A DNA stretch of 64,000 nt from Epiperipatus broadwayi (lineage: Eukaryota > Onychophora > Udeonychophora > Euonychophora > Peripatidae). The position numbers and the translations under genes were made by a program. Position 1 is the first letter of the stretch, and each line of letters opens with the position of its first letter. Positions 49,780-61,741 of the stretch are shown here, one piece after another. The notes below the pieces were generated by a model. That model ran no database searches and was not told the DNA's origin. It saw nothing but the letters and a program-made list of their open reading frames with translations. The stretch is taken from contig JAQFVV010006238.1 in the NCBI GenBank assembly GCA_028023455.1, positions 5,400,572-5,464,571 on the forward strand. The letters run 5' to 3'.

Positions 49780-51854
49780 GCTAGCATTATGCACTGGGAT
49801 TATTTGAGATATTTTTAATATAGATAGGATTTATCTCTGTTATAAAAATTATGTTCAAGTTCTACGTAAAAAACTCTTTTAAAAAGTGTTACATCGTTAA
49901 TTCACTTTGACAACCATGTGGGTTTCCACATGATTGAGAAACAATTTTTTGTTGTGAGAATAGCTAATAAATATATCAGTACAAAAGTTGTAAATAAAAT
50001 TATATAAATAGAATAAATAGTTTAAGATAAATATTAAATGTAATAATAATAATAATGTATTATAGAATAAATTATTAAAGGGCATATTTTAAGATGATAA
50101 TAAATGAAAATTTTTTTAGAATAAAAGTGTTTAAATTTTAAGAGAAACTAATGAATTATATAAATTAGATTAGAACCATTTTGTTATCAAACATTAAAAG
50201 AATGTATCAAATGTATTGCAAAACCACTCAGTTAAGTATACTGAGAATTAAAAGAAATAGATTTTAAATAATTAGATTAAAAAATAAGTTAATAAAAAAT
50301 AATAACTGTTTTGAGATATGAGATTCAAAAACAATAAAAAAATTCAATAATTTTAGTGTTTTAAAAAATTCAGTCAATTAAATAATTTTATTTTGAAATT
50401 CTTGTAATTAAAATAAAATGTGGTAATAAAGATGTTGAATATAAGAAATTATGAAAGGTTATAAAGATAAAGGGTCAGAAGTATATGTAGTCATTTTTAA
50501 AAAAAATTAGTCCATCTAAATTCTTGTTTTATTCAATCTGTATTGAATCAACTTTAGAATGACTGGGTAAATAAAAGGTGGATGACCGAGTTAAAAAGAG
50601 CAAGAAAATGCTGACATCCTGAAATCTCCTCTGTATTCCTTGTGAATCTGACCAAGCTATTTAGAAGAAATTTTTGTTTAAAATGAAAGGGAAAATGCTT
50701 AAATTTCTAATTTCAATGGCATGAGATTGGTAAAGGATATTACAGCAACTTGTGAAGAAAGGAACATGATTATAAATGGAATCAACTAATATGAATGTCA
50801 ACATGGGAAAAATATTAGCCTTCAAAAACAATCCTCACAATGAACTATAGAGAATTTTGGCGACAAAACTTTTGCTGTATACATTCAAAAACTATCAATT
50901 ATCTGTTAACATGACATATTAACCATTTTAAGTTTTATTTTATGATGTCTTAATATATACTTAATTCTAACAAATTACATTTATAATGTATAAAGTATTT
51001 ATGTAACACATTTAAGTGATTCGTGAAGGGGAGAAGCAAATGTTTTATTTTTAAAAAATCAGTATTTATTGTTAAGTATTTATAAATACTCGAATTACAT
51101 TTTAAGCAATTAAAATACAAAATTCACTTCATCTTTTTATTATATATGATATAATTAGTTAAAATTTTATTTCTTTTAAAAAAGTTTTATTTTCATGTAG
51201 AAATTGGCAGCAGGTATGAAAGGTAGATAAAGTAATCATAATATAATTTTCATTTTAAACATATAAAATGTATACAAGTGTAAAATATTAAAGTGAAGTG
51301 TCAATTGTTAAAAATAATGAGTATTTAGAATAATTATTAGAATTTTAAATTAAACTAGAGGTTTATTTTGAAATTCAATCAAGTTCATTTGTATATAAAT
51401 TTGATTACTGTGAATTAAATTTTTATGTATGTAGAAATTATAAATGCAGGTGTTAGATCACTATTGTGGGATTAAAGTATATTATATTTATATGATGAAT
51501 TTATTCACAATTTTATTTGTAAATTCAAAGTTGGATTCAAAGGAACCATCTCACATAATTAGGTTGAGTTAATATTAAATTGAGATGGAAATTAAAAAAA
51601 AAACATCTCTGTAATTAAATGGAGTTATTATTAAATTGGTACTCTGACCTAAAGTGATCACCCCATAGAATATATCATTGTAAGAAAAATATATTGATTA
51701 TATTAATCCCATATTAGATATACATATGTGGCTTTGCTATGAAGCTAATAATATGGATAAATGTATTGTATTTCTATGATCATTTTATATTAGTTTTTCA
51801 GTATGCCATTGAAGTAAACATTAAAAGATAGTGAGGAAATGTCTTATTAAAGCA
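49780..51854. other. AT-rich stretch, no gene seen
   Basis: No coding frame. AATTGGCAGCAG at ~51202-51213 resembles the start noted at 40627, but nothing gag-like follows. TTGATTACTGTGAATTAAAT and repeated GAGTTATTATTAAATTG text near 51567-51637 suggest old repeat remnants. Confidence 0.42.
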
Positions 51855-51914
<60 letters not shown>

Positions 51915-52022
51915 AATAATAATAATAATAATAATAATTTACTAAGGCTGTAACCTTAGAAATAAGCGACTGAAAAATACAAAGGTAGGGACCTCTATAG
52001 GTCTTAAAACACAAGCTTACGC

Positions 52023-52061
<39 letters not shown>
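51855..52061. repeat. Switching (ATT)n/(AAT)n array interrupted by an 84 bp insert
   Basis: (TTA)n at 51855-51911 flips to its complement (TAA)n at 51912-51938, making a self-pairing stretch. A complex 84 bp segment (51939-52022) follows, then (TTA)n at 52023-52061. The insert contains two short stems, CTAAGG...CCTTAG and GACCTCTATAGGTC. Confidence 0.85.
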
Positions 52062-52062
<1 letters not shown>

Positions 52063-54410
52063 ATTATAATCATAAAAACAATCAGATTATAAAAAAATTA
52101 TTAAATTTTTTTATATTATCTTTAATGTAAGCATGTTTATGGTAAAAGAACATTCTATCTTAATGTGACAATTATGATACTTTCTAAAAAAACATTTATT
52201 TTGGTATTTGTTTAAATGGTGTTGCTTCTCTATATGTAAAATTGTCTAATCTATGTATCAATTCCATGTTCATTTTATTGGGAGTACCTTATGTTCTACA
52301 TGATTTTTTCAAGCATTGTAAATAGTATTGTATAGTGGCCATCAACTTCACCACATATTATAAAAATATTGTGAATTATATTAAAGTATATAGGATGTGC
52401 ACATTTTCTATTGTTCAATGTCAGGTGGTGTCCAAGTCAATTAAAATAAATTAAAACATATATAAGCTGCCTATTCCAATATCCATTCGAATGTGATTTT
52501 GCATCAGTGTTCTCTATATCATATTCAATAAGGTGAAGAACATATTGATTGGTCTTATGACCTTGCCATTACATTGTCAAAATTTTACAGAGTATTCTTA
52601 AATAAAAATTTTCTAATGCCTTTATAATAGGTAAATGGGATAAACATGTCTCACATCCATATTATAAATTAAGCAAGAGAACATCTCTCTATATAGTTAC
52701 TTTGCTTTTAAATAATTGGTTATATTCCTGTGACAAAATATCTTTTACTGCAACATGATAAAAGCTGAAGCAGTGCATTGGAGCCTGTGCTAGAACTCAA
52801 CATCTAAGATCACATTTCTAGACTTAAAAATCTTCCTTGGTATTGAAATTGGCTCGTATTCTCACTTTTGATATCCATTTTAATCTAAATATTGAAAAAG
52901 ATTTTTCTTCTGTCACTAGTTGAATGTATAATAAATTAATACTTAAATAATGAATTGTTTAATAAAAGTGACAGGATGAGCGTTGATTCAAAATCTTTAA
53001 CTATTTGAGTTATTCCTCCACCATTGTGCCAAATTACAACCAAGAGCTGTGACTTTTTAAATATTAGCTCAGCAGATTAATTCTAATGATTAAATGTCTT
53101 ATTGTCTACCAAGCGAAAAGGGTATTCTATTATAACAAAAGAGGTAGGATACTGGTTAACACTAATGAAATAATTAACAAAACAAAAAAATATTTTTTAA
53201 AAATTTTTTAAAATCATATAACTTGTTTTGTTCATTTATTGTGCTTTTTAATATGGAGTTTCATATTGTAGAAAAGCAAATAAAAAGAAATTAAAGTTAA
53301 TTAAATTAAATCTTTTAAAGACAAAATCATTTTTCTTTAGACTTTTGAAGCTGTTTTTGTTAAAAAAAGCGCTTTTCTTTTTAATATTTTAAATATTTTT
53401 AAGCTGCTGAAAATTAATTATTGATGTCCAAATATCAATTCCAACGATATATATATATTCTTGTAATCAATTTTTTGACATTATGATCATATAATTTAAT
53501 GAAAAATTACTACAAGAAATGAAATATATATATTGAACAAGGAAGGAGTTGTCATATTTATTTGTGATTGGTTACTGCTGTTGTTGAAAACGAGAATGAA
53601 AACAGCTAACACCCTCATAACTGAGGGACGACAAGACTGTCAAAGGATGCCTTTTAAAATTGATCTTTGAAAGATGATGCAATTGGAAAGGCCATTGTTC
53701 AAGTGTGCTATTTTTAACTCTTTCAGGATCCAACTGTCCATTTGTTTATTTGAAAAGGCCTAGTGAGAACATTCTCCATATTTAAACACTTTATTTTTAC
53801 AATTAAACCTTTTTCTATAATCTTTATATTATTTATGACAATTATAAGTTGTCGAATGATAGACATTCTAAAAGATAATATTGAAATTTTGTAAAATAGA
53901 AAAATGAATTACTCAAGGAGAGTTATATATCATTCTTTTTGTAATACTCAAAGAGAGTTGTAACTATAACAGTGATACTTTTCATAATTAGATGTAATAT
54001 TGTCTATTCAAAAAAGTTGGTAGAATGAAGTATTTATTTGAATGTTTTTTTTTTCAATTTCAAAATAAATTCAGAGTTAGTTATTATTAAAGAAAAAAAT
54101 ATACATTACAATTAAACATTAAATTTATTATTAAAATTTAAAAAAATATTATTTACTTGTATTAACTTAAGCCATTAATGTTACCCAGTGAGAACTGCAA
54201 TACTTGGGTGTAATAAATTTTTTACAATTTTTTTTTTTTAAAAATAAATATTTTCAAATAAATTACAAATATAAAAACATAGATTTTTACTTTAAAATAA
54301 ATATTTTACAAAAGATATTTTACAAATAACCTTTAATAGATAAAAAAATTACTGAAAATTACATTTTTTCTTTTCAAACATAGTTTTTCTATTATATACC
54401 TTCAGACACA
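52062..54410. other. AT-rich stretch, no gene seen
   Basis: No domain-bearing frame. The block at 53560-53770 is more complex (AACACCCTCATAACTGAGGGACGACAAG, with a CCCTCATAACTGAGGG stem) but not identified. A short palindrome CCCAGTG...TTGGGTG lies near 54184-54210. Confidence 0.42.
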
Positions 54411-54414
54411 TAAA

Positions 54415-54760
54415 TCAGAAATTGTCATTTCTATTAAGATCAAAGTAGAGTAGGTTGAAAGTAGGATGTTTTATGCAGAATGTTAATAGTTCCATTTTAC
54501 TATCAATAAGAAGAGCTGTTCTGGTTTCTAAACTATTATCACCATTTAATCTTTTCCTTACAATAGACGATGCTTCTTCATATGGTACATTTGTGAATAA
54601 AGTTTCCACATCAAAGCTTACCAGTAAGTCAGTTCTTTCAATTTTCATGTTCTTGATTAATTCTGCAAAGTGCCTAGAATCCCTGACAAAGGGCAATTTA
54701 GTGTTGCTATACATAATGTATGAAAACATGTATGGAAATCACTAATCAACTTTGCATTTG
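54415..54760 (-). pseudogene. Penelope-like reverse transcriptase fragment
   Basis: Minus-strand frame of 104 codons (54729-54415). It has LPFVRDSRHFAELIKNMKIE, then motif A LVSFDVETLFTNVPYEEA and VRKRLNGDNSLETRT, ending in LTFCIKHPTFNL. The SFDV.SLFTNVP signature with the downstream RL..D..L..RT block is diagnostic for Penelope-like elements. Only the palm entry remains; motif C, the thumb and the GIY-YIG domain are absent. It may be the same family as the GIY-YIG pair at 2.2-2.9 kb, but there is no overlap to test this. Confidence 0.8.
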
Positions 54761-54830
54761 GAAAAAGTGGAGAAATCAGGAGGAACCTCATAGATAAGTA
54801 TATGAAATTTCTACTGACTGTTGCCTTTGG

Positions 54831-55118
54831 CAGGATGGCTCAGTTGGTTAGAGCATTAACCTTAAAATTCAATACTCAAGAATCTAAATGTCCAGGTTTA
54901 AATCACATGCTAGTACTGTCACTACTCAGGCCAGAAATACATGAAGAAGAAGGGAGAATAATCTCTCTCAAAATGTTGTGCATATACAAACCTGTTTGAT
55001 GTGCTATTACTAACAGTTGAATGTATTTGGAATATTTAAATAAAGTTAAATTTTTCTAATGACAGTCAATCCTCATATTAGATTTTGGAAATAGTCCAAT
55101 ATAAAAATACAATCACTC
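54831..55118 (+). mobile_element. tRNA-derived SINE, apparently full length
   Basis: The head has an A box TGGCTCAGTTGG (54836-54847) and a B box GGTTTAAATC (54895-54904), so it derives from a tRNA. A body with GAAGAAGAAGGGAGAATAATCTCTCTC follows, then the 3' region ATATACAAACCTGTTTGATGTGC...AACAGTTGAATGTATTTGGAATATTTAA...TAGTCCAATATAAAAATACAATC. The same 3' region is found inverted at 13797-13990. It would be transcribed by RNA polymerase III and mobilised by a LINE. Confidence 0.75.
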
Positions 55119-55119
55119 C

Positions 55120-55854
55120 TACCTACTTTTTTAAATTATCAGTAATATTTCCATGATTCCCCTATTACTTAAAATAAATTCTAAATTAACATCTATAAAT
55201 ACACCATTAAATAAAATTCCTAATATACTCTAATCTGAAACTAAATTTTAATCTTAATTATCATCTCATGTTCATCTTATTATTCTAACAATTACAAGTC
55301 AAATAATATAGCTATATGTAGAGAGGGATTTTACATATATCTAGCCAGACCATAACAATATTAAATAATAAAATATCATCTACTTAATTCACTCATCAAT
55401 AAAGCAAATCAAAATTATAGACTATTGCAAAATAATTAGTCATATTAAAGTAATTCAAAATATTTTTAGCTTTATTATATATTAAAGTTGTTATTCTTCT
55501 TTATGTGGTATATTAAGAAATATAACATTTTGATATAATTATCAAATCAGATAACAATTAAAATTGCATTATACACCTTTCCATCTTGAATAAATAACAT
55601 CTTTCACAATTGTAATTTAATAATCGTATTGTATCTTATATAAATAATGTGCAGTAATATGAATATATGATTAATTTTTATAATACATGTCTGTAGTTAT
55701 GAAGATCAATAATGACTTTGACATAAAAAGTAAAGAAACTCTCAAGATGTAATATTAATTTAAAGCAAATATTAACAACTTTATTTTGACAAATATTATT
55801 TTAAAATTTACAAAATATAATATTTACATAACTTTAGATGTTCAAAATTCAAAG

Positions 55855-55893
<39 letters not shown>

Positions 55894-56345
55894 ACACTAA
55901 AAATAAATAAATAAATAGTTTTAAATTCAATTATTTATCATAAAGTAATAATATAAAAATTATAATACAATTCAATAATAATCCTGTTACCTTTTCTAAA
56001 ACTATAATATTAATATGCATTATCGGTATTATTATTCCAAAACATATTCATAAATAATTGTTGGTTCAGTAAATAAAACTATTCCTAGATAATGACAGAT
56101 TTTAATAAATATTTCCATAAAATCTTCCCTCTCACTATCTAGGTTATTAATTAATACAACTATAAATTATTAAAGAAAAAATATATTCTTTAACAATAAG
56201 TTCTCCATTCCATAATTTATAATACTTTAATCTTAAAATAAGTCTATAACTTCACTATGCTTCAGTTTACTTTATTCATTAGAATTAGCATATTATTTTT
56301 AAAATTGTAAACATTAATTCTTATTAAGAGCATGGTCAACACCCA
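55120..56345. other. AT-rich stretch with a (TA)n run
   Basis: No gene. A (TA)n array lies at 55857-55889. Confidence 0.5.
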
Positions 56346-56347
56346 AA

Positions 56348-56650
56348 TATATATAAGGCTTTTAACCTTAATACTATGCATATTTTGAGTGCTAAATTTT
56401 ACCACAAGAGCAACACGAATGTGGATTTCTAAACCAGTTATTGGACTTAATCTGTGAAGTATTTACTAGCTTTATGTTCTCAAATTGAAATGCTTTAGAT
56501 TTGCCTATATAATTAGAAAGTAGGTTGAAGAAAAGATACCGTCTTATCTTTATAAAGTCGTAATCTTGTGTTAAAATTTATAGAGGTCACTCTCATGGTA
56601 AAATTAAGCATTCAAAAGGCACATAGTATTAAGGTTAAAGCCTTATATGT
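56348..56650. mobile_element. MITE-like element with ~62 bp terminal inverted repeats
   Basis: 56348-56413 and 56588-56650 pair as inverted copies. ATATAAGGCTTTTAACCTTAATACTATG is matched on the right by CATAGTATTAAGGTTAAAGCCTTATAT, and TTGAGTGCTAAATTTTACCA by TGGTAAAATTAAGCATTCAA. The ~175 bp interior is non-coding. Confidence 0.85.
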
Positions 56651-56654
56651 ATTC

Positions 56655-58387
56655 ATATTATTTTTAATAATTTAAAACCAATTAATTATATGGCATTTAT
56701 TTATACCAGCTTGTTTAATGTTCATAAAATTCAAATTTCACTTTCATTCATACTTTTATAATCAGAATAAAATTAGGAATATTAAATCATTCCATTAACT
56801 TTATCTCACATTAAACATCATTTATGATATATTTTACTCTTCTTGCCTTCCAACAAATTCTAACATTTTATAGTCTAGCCAATATTCTTCAAACACTTGA
56901 TAAAGTATAACAATTACAATGCAGGATCCAGTGATGATAAAAAATGACTAAAGTGAGGGAAACAAGACTACAATAACTAAAAGCCAGTAATAAAATCATG
57001 GATGAAGAGCTTAAGGACACATATTTTTGTCTACCTTAAATTTCTGTCATGGCTTCTACCTGAGCACCTACTAATTTGTGGAAAGAAAGTGCTACTGACC
57101 ATGATTTATAAAATATACAGGATTCTGTTAACTTATCTTAGCAATTCACAAAGCTATATTGAATAGATAATATTTCATATTCAAATAGCCCTATCATTCA
57201 GGATTTCATTTCCTCTACTATCCTGAATCACTACTATTTATTGTAGGCACTCAAAATTCCTCCTTCAACATCACAAATAAATTATATCATCTTAACATAA
57301 AATAATTTCTAAACTTCATCTTAAAAACATTCATTATAATACCAAGAAGAATCAATATTTTGTCTACAAATGATTTTAAATATTTCACAATAATAAATAT
57401 TTTATTCAAACTCTTTCTTTATAAAATAATTCAGAGATCAAACAGGAAAGTTTTATCTAACTTTATAATGTTTTATTAATAATTATATATGGTATTTAAA
57501 AACACAATATAAAATATGATTATTCTTACTTTCACATATTAGCTAAATACATTTAGATATATAACAGGTATATTTATACCTTCATATAATATTCAAACAT
57601 CAATTAGCATATCAAATAAAATAAGCACACCATTTGTTACTCCTAACTTAGCACTTTCATAATAAATAAATACACATAAAATTTCAAATACATGTCAATA
57701 ACAATTTACCTTAATCCTATCCTTAGGATTAATAATGTGAATCCATCCTCCATGGTTGGTGTCCTTGCATTTGAAAGTTATAAACCCATTATCTCTTCAG
57801 AAAATATATTTTCTGTCACTTTTTTATGTTTCTTTATTTTATAATATTAAATATTTAAATAAACTCTATATATCATGTAAATATTAATTATATTTTATAA
57901 CTATAATAAATAACTATTAACTTACATGACTATTTCTTAACTAATACAAAAACTACTAAAAATGTTATTTATTTCTTGCTTGCAGTTAAACTTGAGAGAG
58001 AGTGATGTTGCTATGATGATCTGAAGTTCATTAACAGAGATTTTTTCTTCTCCTCACTGCTCTTAACTCTGTTCAGCAAAAAAGGCAAAATATTACAGAA
58101 TAAAATTTAATTGAAATATTATCCATCTCTGCATAATAACAGTATTTTTAAAATAAAGTTTATGTTACTCAAAGACAACATAAATTTCATGAACAATTCA
58201 CAATAAAGATTAATCATTTAATAAGCTAATTTTTCATATTTCAAATTTTCTTCATTAAATCCAATTCAATAACCTAAAACAGAAATAGTTCACTTTAAGA
58301 ATTCCTCTAAAGTTTATATAAAAGTAGAAGAAATAATTTTAACTTTATCAATAAATAATTCTTTTATTTTTAAAATCGTTTTCAATG
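56655..58387. other. AT-rich stretch, no gene seen
   Basis: No supported gene. 57960-58085 is slightly more complex, with a possible acceptor TTCTTGCTTGCAG ending at ~57985, but no coding frame follows. Confidence 0.42.
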
Positions 58388-58482
58388 TATATGCATCCAA
58401 AGCAAAACTCTCCATACAGTAGTGCCATCTTGTGCCAATTTTGTGCTAGTATGAGATAGTGATCATGTGATATATGCATCCA
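58388..58482. mobile_element. 71-bp minimal copy of the 45.6 kb repeat with a 12-bp target-site duplication
   Basis: TATATGCATCCA at 58388-58399 and 58471-58482 brackets 71 bp. The insert joins the left end (AGCAAAACTCTCCATACAGTAGTGCCATCTTGTGC) straight to the right end (GTGCTAGTATGAGATAGTGATCATGTGA) of the family at 45626-45925. The whole central and inverted part is missing. Confidence 0.82.
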
Positions 58483-58925
58483 GTTGATAATAACTTTTAA
58501 AATTTTTACTATTTTAAGCATTCAAACAATATTCTCTTTTATGTTTAGTATGCATTTAAAACAATATTTATAGTTGACTGCTAATTGATAATTTACCTTT
58601 AGAATTTAAAGTTTATAGATCTCTTCTTACAATAATTCATATTTATTTCATACCAAATTTGCACAGAACTTGAAAAATATTCTCTAACCATTTATTACTC
58701 CTTAAAGTTAGTAGCCATACTATATGAAGAAAACACTTGCAAATAATAGACAACTAAACAGTAAATATAAAGTTTATTTTCATATACTTCTTAGCTTGCA
58801 TTCATCCTTCCTTTCTCTTAAATGGGAGGTATATTTTTAAAGTTTTTAATGACTTTCTTGAGCAAAAATGGATATAAATATCACATAACAGTCTATGCTT
58901 TTCAGGATTAATCATTAAAATTAAA
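58483..58925. other. AT-rich stretch, no gene seen
   Basis: Nothing recognisable. Confidence 0.5.
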
Positions 58926-58929
58926 ATGG

Positions 58930-59085
58930 TTGTCAAGCATTGGTGGTTGAGATGTCAGTAACAGCTGCTTTATTAGCAGTTGTCCTAGGTTTGTGGGTTC
59001 GCTTCCTGGCTGGTGCTATGACACATGAAAAAAAAAATTAAAAAGATTGTCCTCTCATCACAAACATACAAAAATTATTAAAAAT
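58930..59085 (+). mobile_element. tRNA-derived SINE, older partial copy
   Basis: A tRNA-like head GGTGGTTGAGATGTCAGTAACAGC is followed ~50 bp later by a B box GGTTCGCTTCC (58999-59009). Then come an A-rich run and AAGATTGTCCTCTCATCACAAACATACAAA, which parallels the body of the SINE at 54831. The 3' region of that SINE is not retained here. Confidence 0.55.
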
Positions 59086-60960
59086 AAATTTCTTATGGCT
59101 CCTTAATGTGACTCTTCATTCTGTATAGCACCAGCTTAGGCATAGTCTCCTGACTATTGATACATCTATTGGATAACTCATATGGTCTCCTTTAATTATC
59201 ATACTTCCAGTCAGTTTTATATGTTGCACTAATAGGGAATATTTTGCAAGTCTCACTCCATGATAATTAAAAGAGCTTTTTAAATAGTATTCATAATTTT
59301 AGAATAGACTTTTACCACTTTACTAACCAGGAAAAAAATATTTTTAAAAAAAATTATAACATTAACTTTTTACTTGATTGGAATAATTTTTTTTTATAAA
59401 TAATTACTGATTAAAGACTAATTCCTTCAACTACTAACAAATACTAACTAGTGACCACTTTTATTTATAGCTTTATCATTCATAATTTGATTGGCTACTC
59501 CAATTTCAGACAAGAAAAATTTACATATAAATTAATTTCTGTCTGTTTTTTTTCCTTAAAATAATTTATTTAATAATTCTTTGTATTAAATAATTTATCT
59601 GAAACCCTACTTAAATCTTATATTTAAATATACTTTTAAATAATAAAACCATTTTTACTAACATGAGTTTAAAATATAAAATATTGAAATAATTATAATA
59701 CTAAGTTTGCTACATTTTTAAACAGAAATATAAAATAATTTACAATACTAAAATTGATACAGCAATTTTAGCAACATAGTTTTACTACAAATAATACATT
59801 AACTTTAGTAACCAGGAACTAAAAATAATTAATCTGTAATATGTGTGCACCCAGATAAACACCCACTGCAGACTTTATGGTATCATTATTATATAATTCA
59901 AAATAATTAACTGAGACTAAAAAAATATTTAAAATACATTATAAATACTTATATAATATTTACTTTTATAACTAAAATTGTTACTTTAATATTATGTTCT
60001 TAACTTAAATAATTAAATACTAGTATTATACTATTATATTATTAATTTTATTAATAAGTTTAAATACTATAGCTTTAAAATAATTTTATTTAAGCTTTTT
60101 AATCTATTAAACATTATATCTTAACTTGCTTTAAGCCCAAAATTAACATAATATTCCAATTGTTATATAAAAATTTAAATTTCTTTTATAAACTGATTGT
60201 ATTACATATTTTTTAATGAATTGTGGCAACTAGTGTGGTCTATATATTGAAACATTTTGCCCATTTGACTAGGTCTCTGTTACACATAAAATGCATGAGT
60301 TGATCAAGTTATGTAAAAAGAAGAAAGTTTCATTCCTATTTCTAAAAACACAACTATATTTCCAGATCAACTCTATCTAGTAATTGTTATGATTTATGCT
60401 ATCGATGAAATAAGCTTTTATTTCTTTTTATAAGGGTACCAGGATTCATGTAAGAATCTGCTGAAATCTGTTGCATCGTGTCTCGAGAATTAAAAAGAAA
60501 AAATGTTTTTAAAAGAATCTGTATCATATTTTACCGTAACTAGAATTATTTTCTAAATATTATTATTCCTGGAGTTTAGTCAACATATATTAGCAAAGGT
60601 AAATTATATTCTCAAATCTCACTAAACTAATATTAATAAATTTAATAATAAACATTAATAACTATTATTAATACTGTACAACGAAAAGTTGATATTAAAA
60701 ATAAATATTTTTATTTTAACAAATTAAAATATTTAAAGATAAATTACGAATTAAATAAAACTTGGGAGAAAACACGCTAATCCAGATATGAATCCATTAA
60801 TAAAGTAAAGTAATTAAAACAATTAATTAAAGTTCTTGGGTAAACAAGAGTCTCTTGAACAATAAAATTAAAGTCTATATTAGGATCCTATTATAAGCAT
60901 ATTTTTAAGAATTGTTTGCAAATGCTTAATCTTGTCACAATCAGGAATGGTTAATCTTAA
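59086..60960. other. AT-rich stretch, no gene seen
   Basis: No coding frame. If the candidate minus-strand first exon at 60966-61225 is real, this interval would be the start of its intron. Confidence 0.45.
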
Positions 60961-60965
60961 CTTAC

Positions 60966-61262
60966 CGGTAAGTTTAGTGAGTTCACAAAGCTTGTAGATT
61001 ACTATGCATAGTTTTTTTGTGGGAAAATGAGCTCGGCCATCAATTATAAGTTGATCTTGTGGTCTATTCTACTGGTCAGTCATGAAAGCTTTTGTGGTGT
61101 CCATCTTCAGGAACGATGTCAGCAAAAGCTCCAGCTCACTCCAACATGCAGAATTATTTCAGGGTAGGGTGATTCTGGATATATTCTTTTGTTATCCAGG
61201 ACCGACCATAGGAAAAACAGACAGAACAAGATGTTGATCTAACTGGTCTCTTCCTTTTTATA
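60966..61262 (-). promoter_or_regulatory. Candidate promoter and first exon on the minus strand
   Basis: On the minus strand GAGTATAAAAAGGAAG places a TATA box at 61255-61262. Some 260 nt of locally GC-richer sequence follows, and a strong splice donor TTACCG|GTAAGTTAAG lies at 60966/60965. Only very short frames start inside (11-12 codons, e.g. MDTTKAFMTDQ). It could be a 5' untranslated exon of a gene further left, a non-coding RNA, or part of an LTR. No downstream coding exon was recognised. Confidence 0.38.
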
Positions 61263-61622
61263 CTCAAGGCCCAGTTTTCAGACTTCTACACATGTTAATA
61301 TCATGGCATTTAGGTTCATAATCTTATACATTTTTTATCATATTTTAATTACAAAATTCTATTTTTTATCAAGTCTTTCAGCCATCTTTAATTAGCTAAA
61401 ATATTTTTCTTTTAGCTTATCTGGATTAGTAATTTGTGTGCCTTTTATTCTCTCCAATTTTTACTTTTATTTTTAATTAGATAAAAAAAATATGGACAGA
61501 AAATTAAACTTTCATTGTATGTTTAAAAAAAATTATACTAACCAAAAATAAATCTAACTTTACTTTTCTTTAGCTTTTACCAAATGCCAATATGTATATT
61601 TTGTACCATATATAAATAAATG

Positions 61623-61625
<3 letters not shown>

Positions 61626-61692
<67 letters not shown>
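61626..61692. repeat. (TA)n array
   Basis: TA dinucleotides with one short interruption (GATT) at ~61661. Confidence 0.93.
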
Positions 61693-61695
<3 letters not shown>

Positions 61696-61741
61696 AAACA
61701 AATCATAAATTTCATAACTTGCTCTTAAGCTTGCATTTAAT

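Noticed and set aside
51202-51213. Second TTGGCAGCAG as an LTR-element primer site
   Set aside because: No terminal repeat end before it and no gag-like sequence after it.
54831-54910. Functional tRNA gene
   Set aside because: A and B boxes are present, but the cloverleaf stems do not close and a SINE body follows; another copy of the 3' part lies at 13.8 kb.
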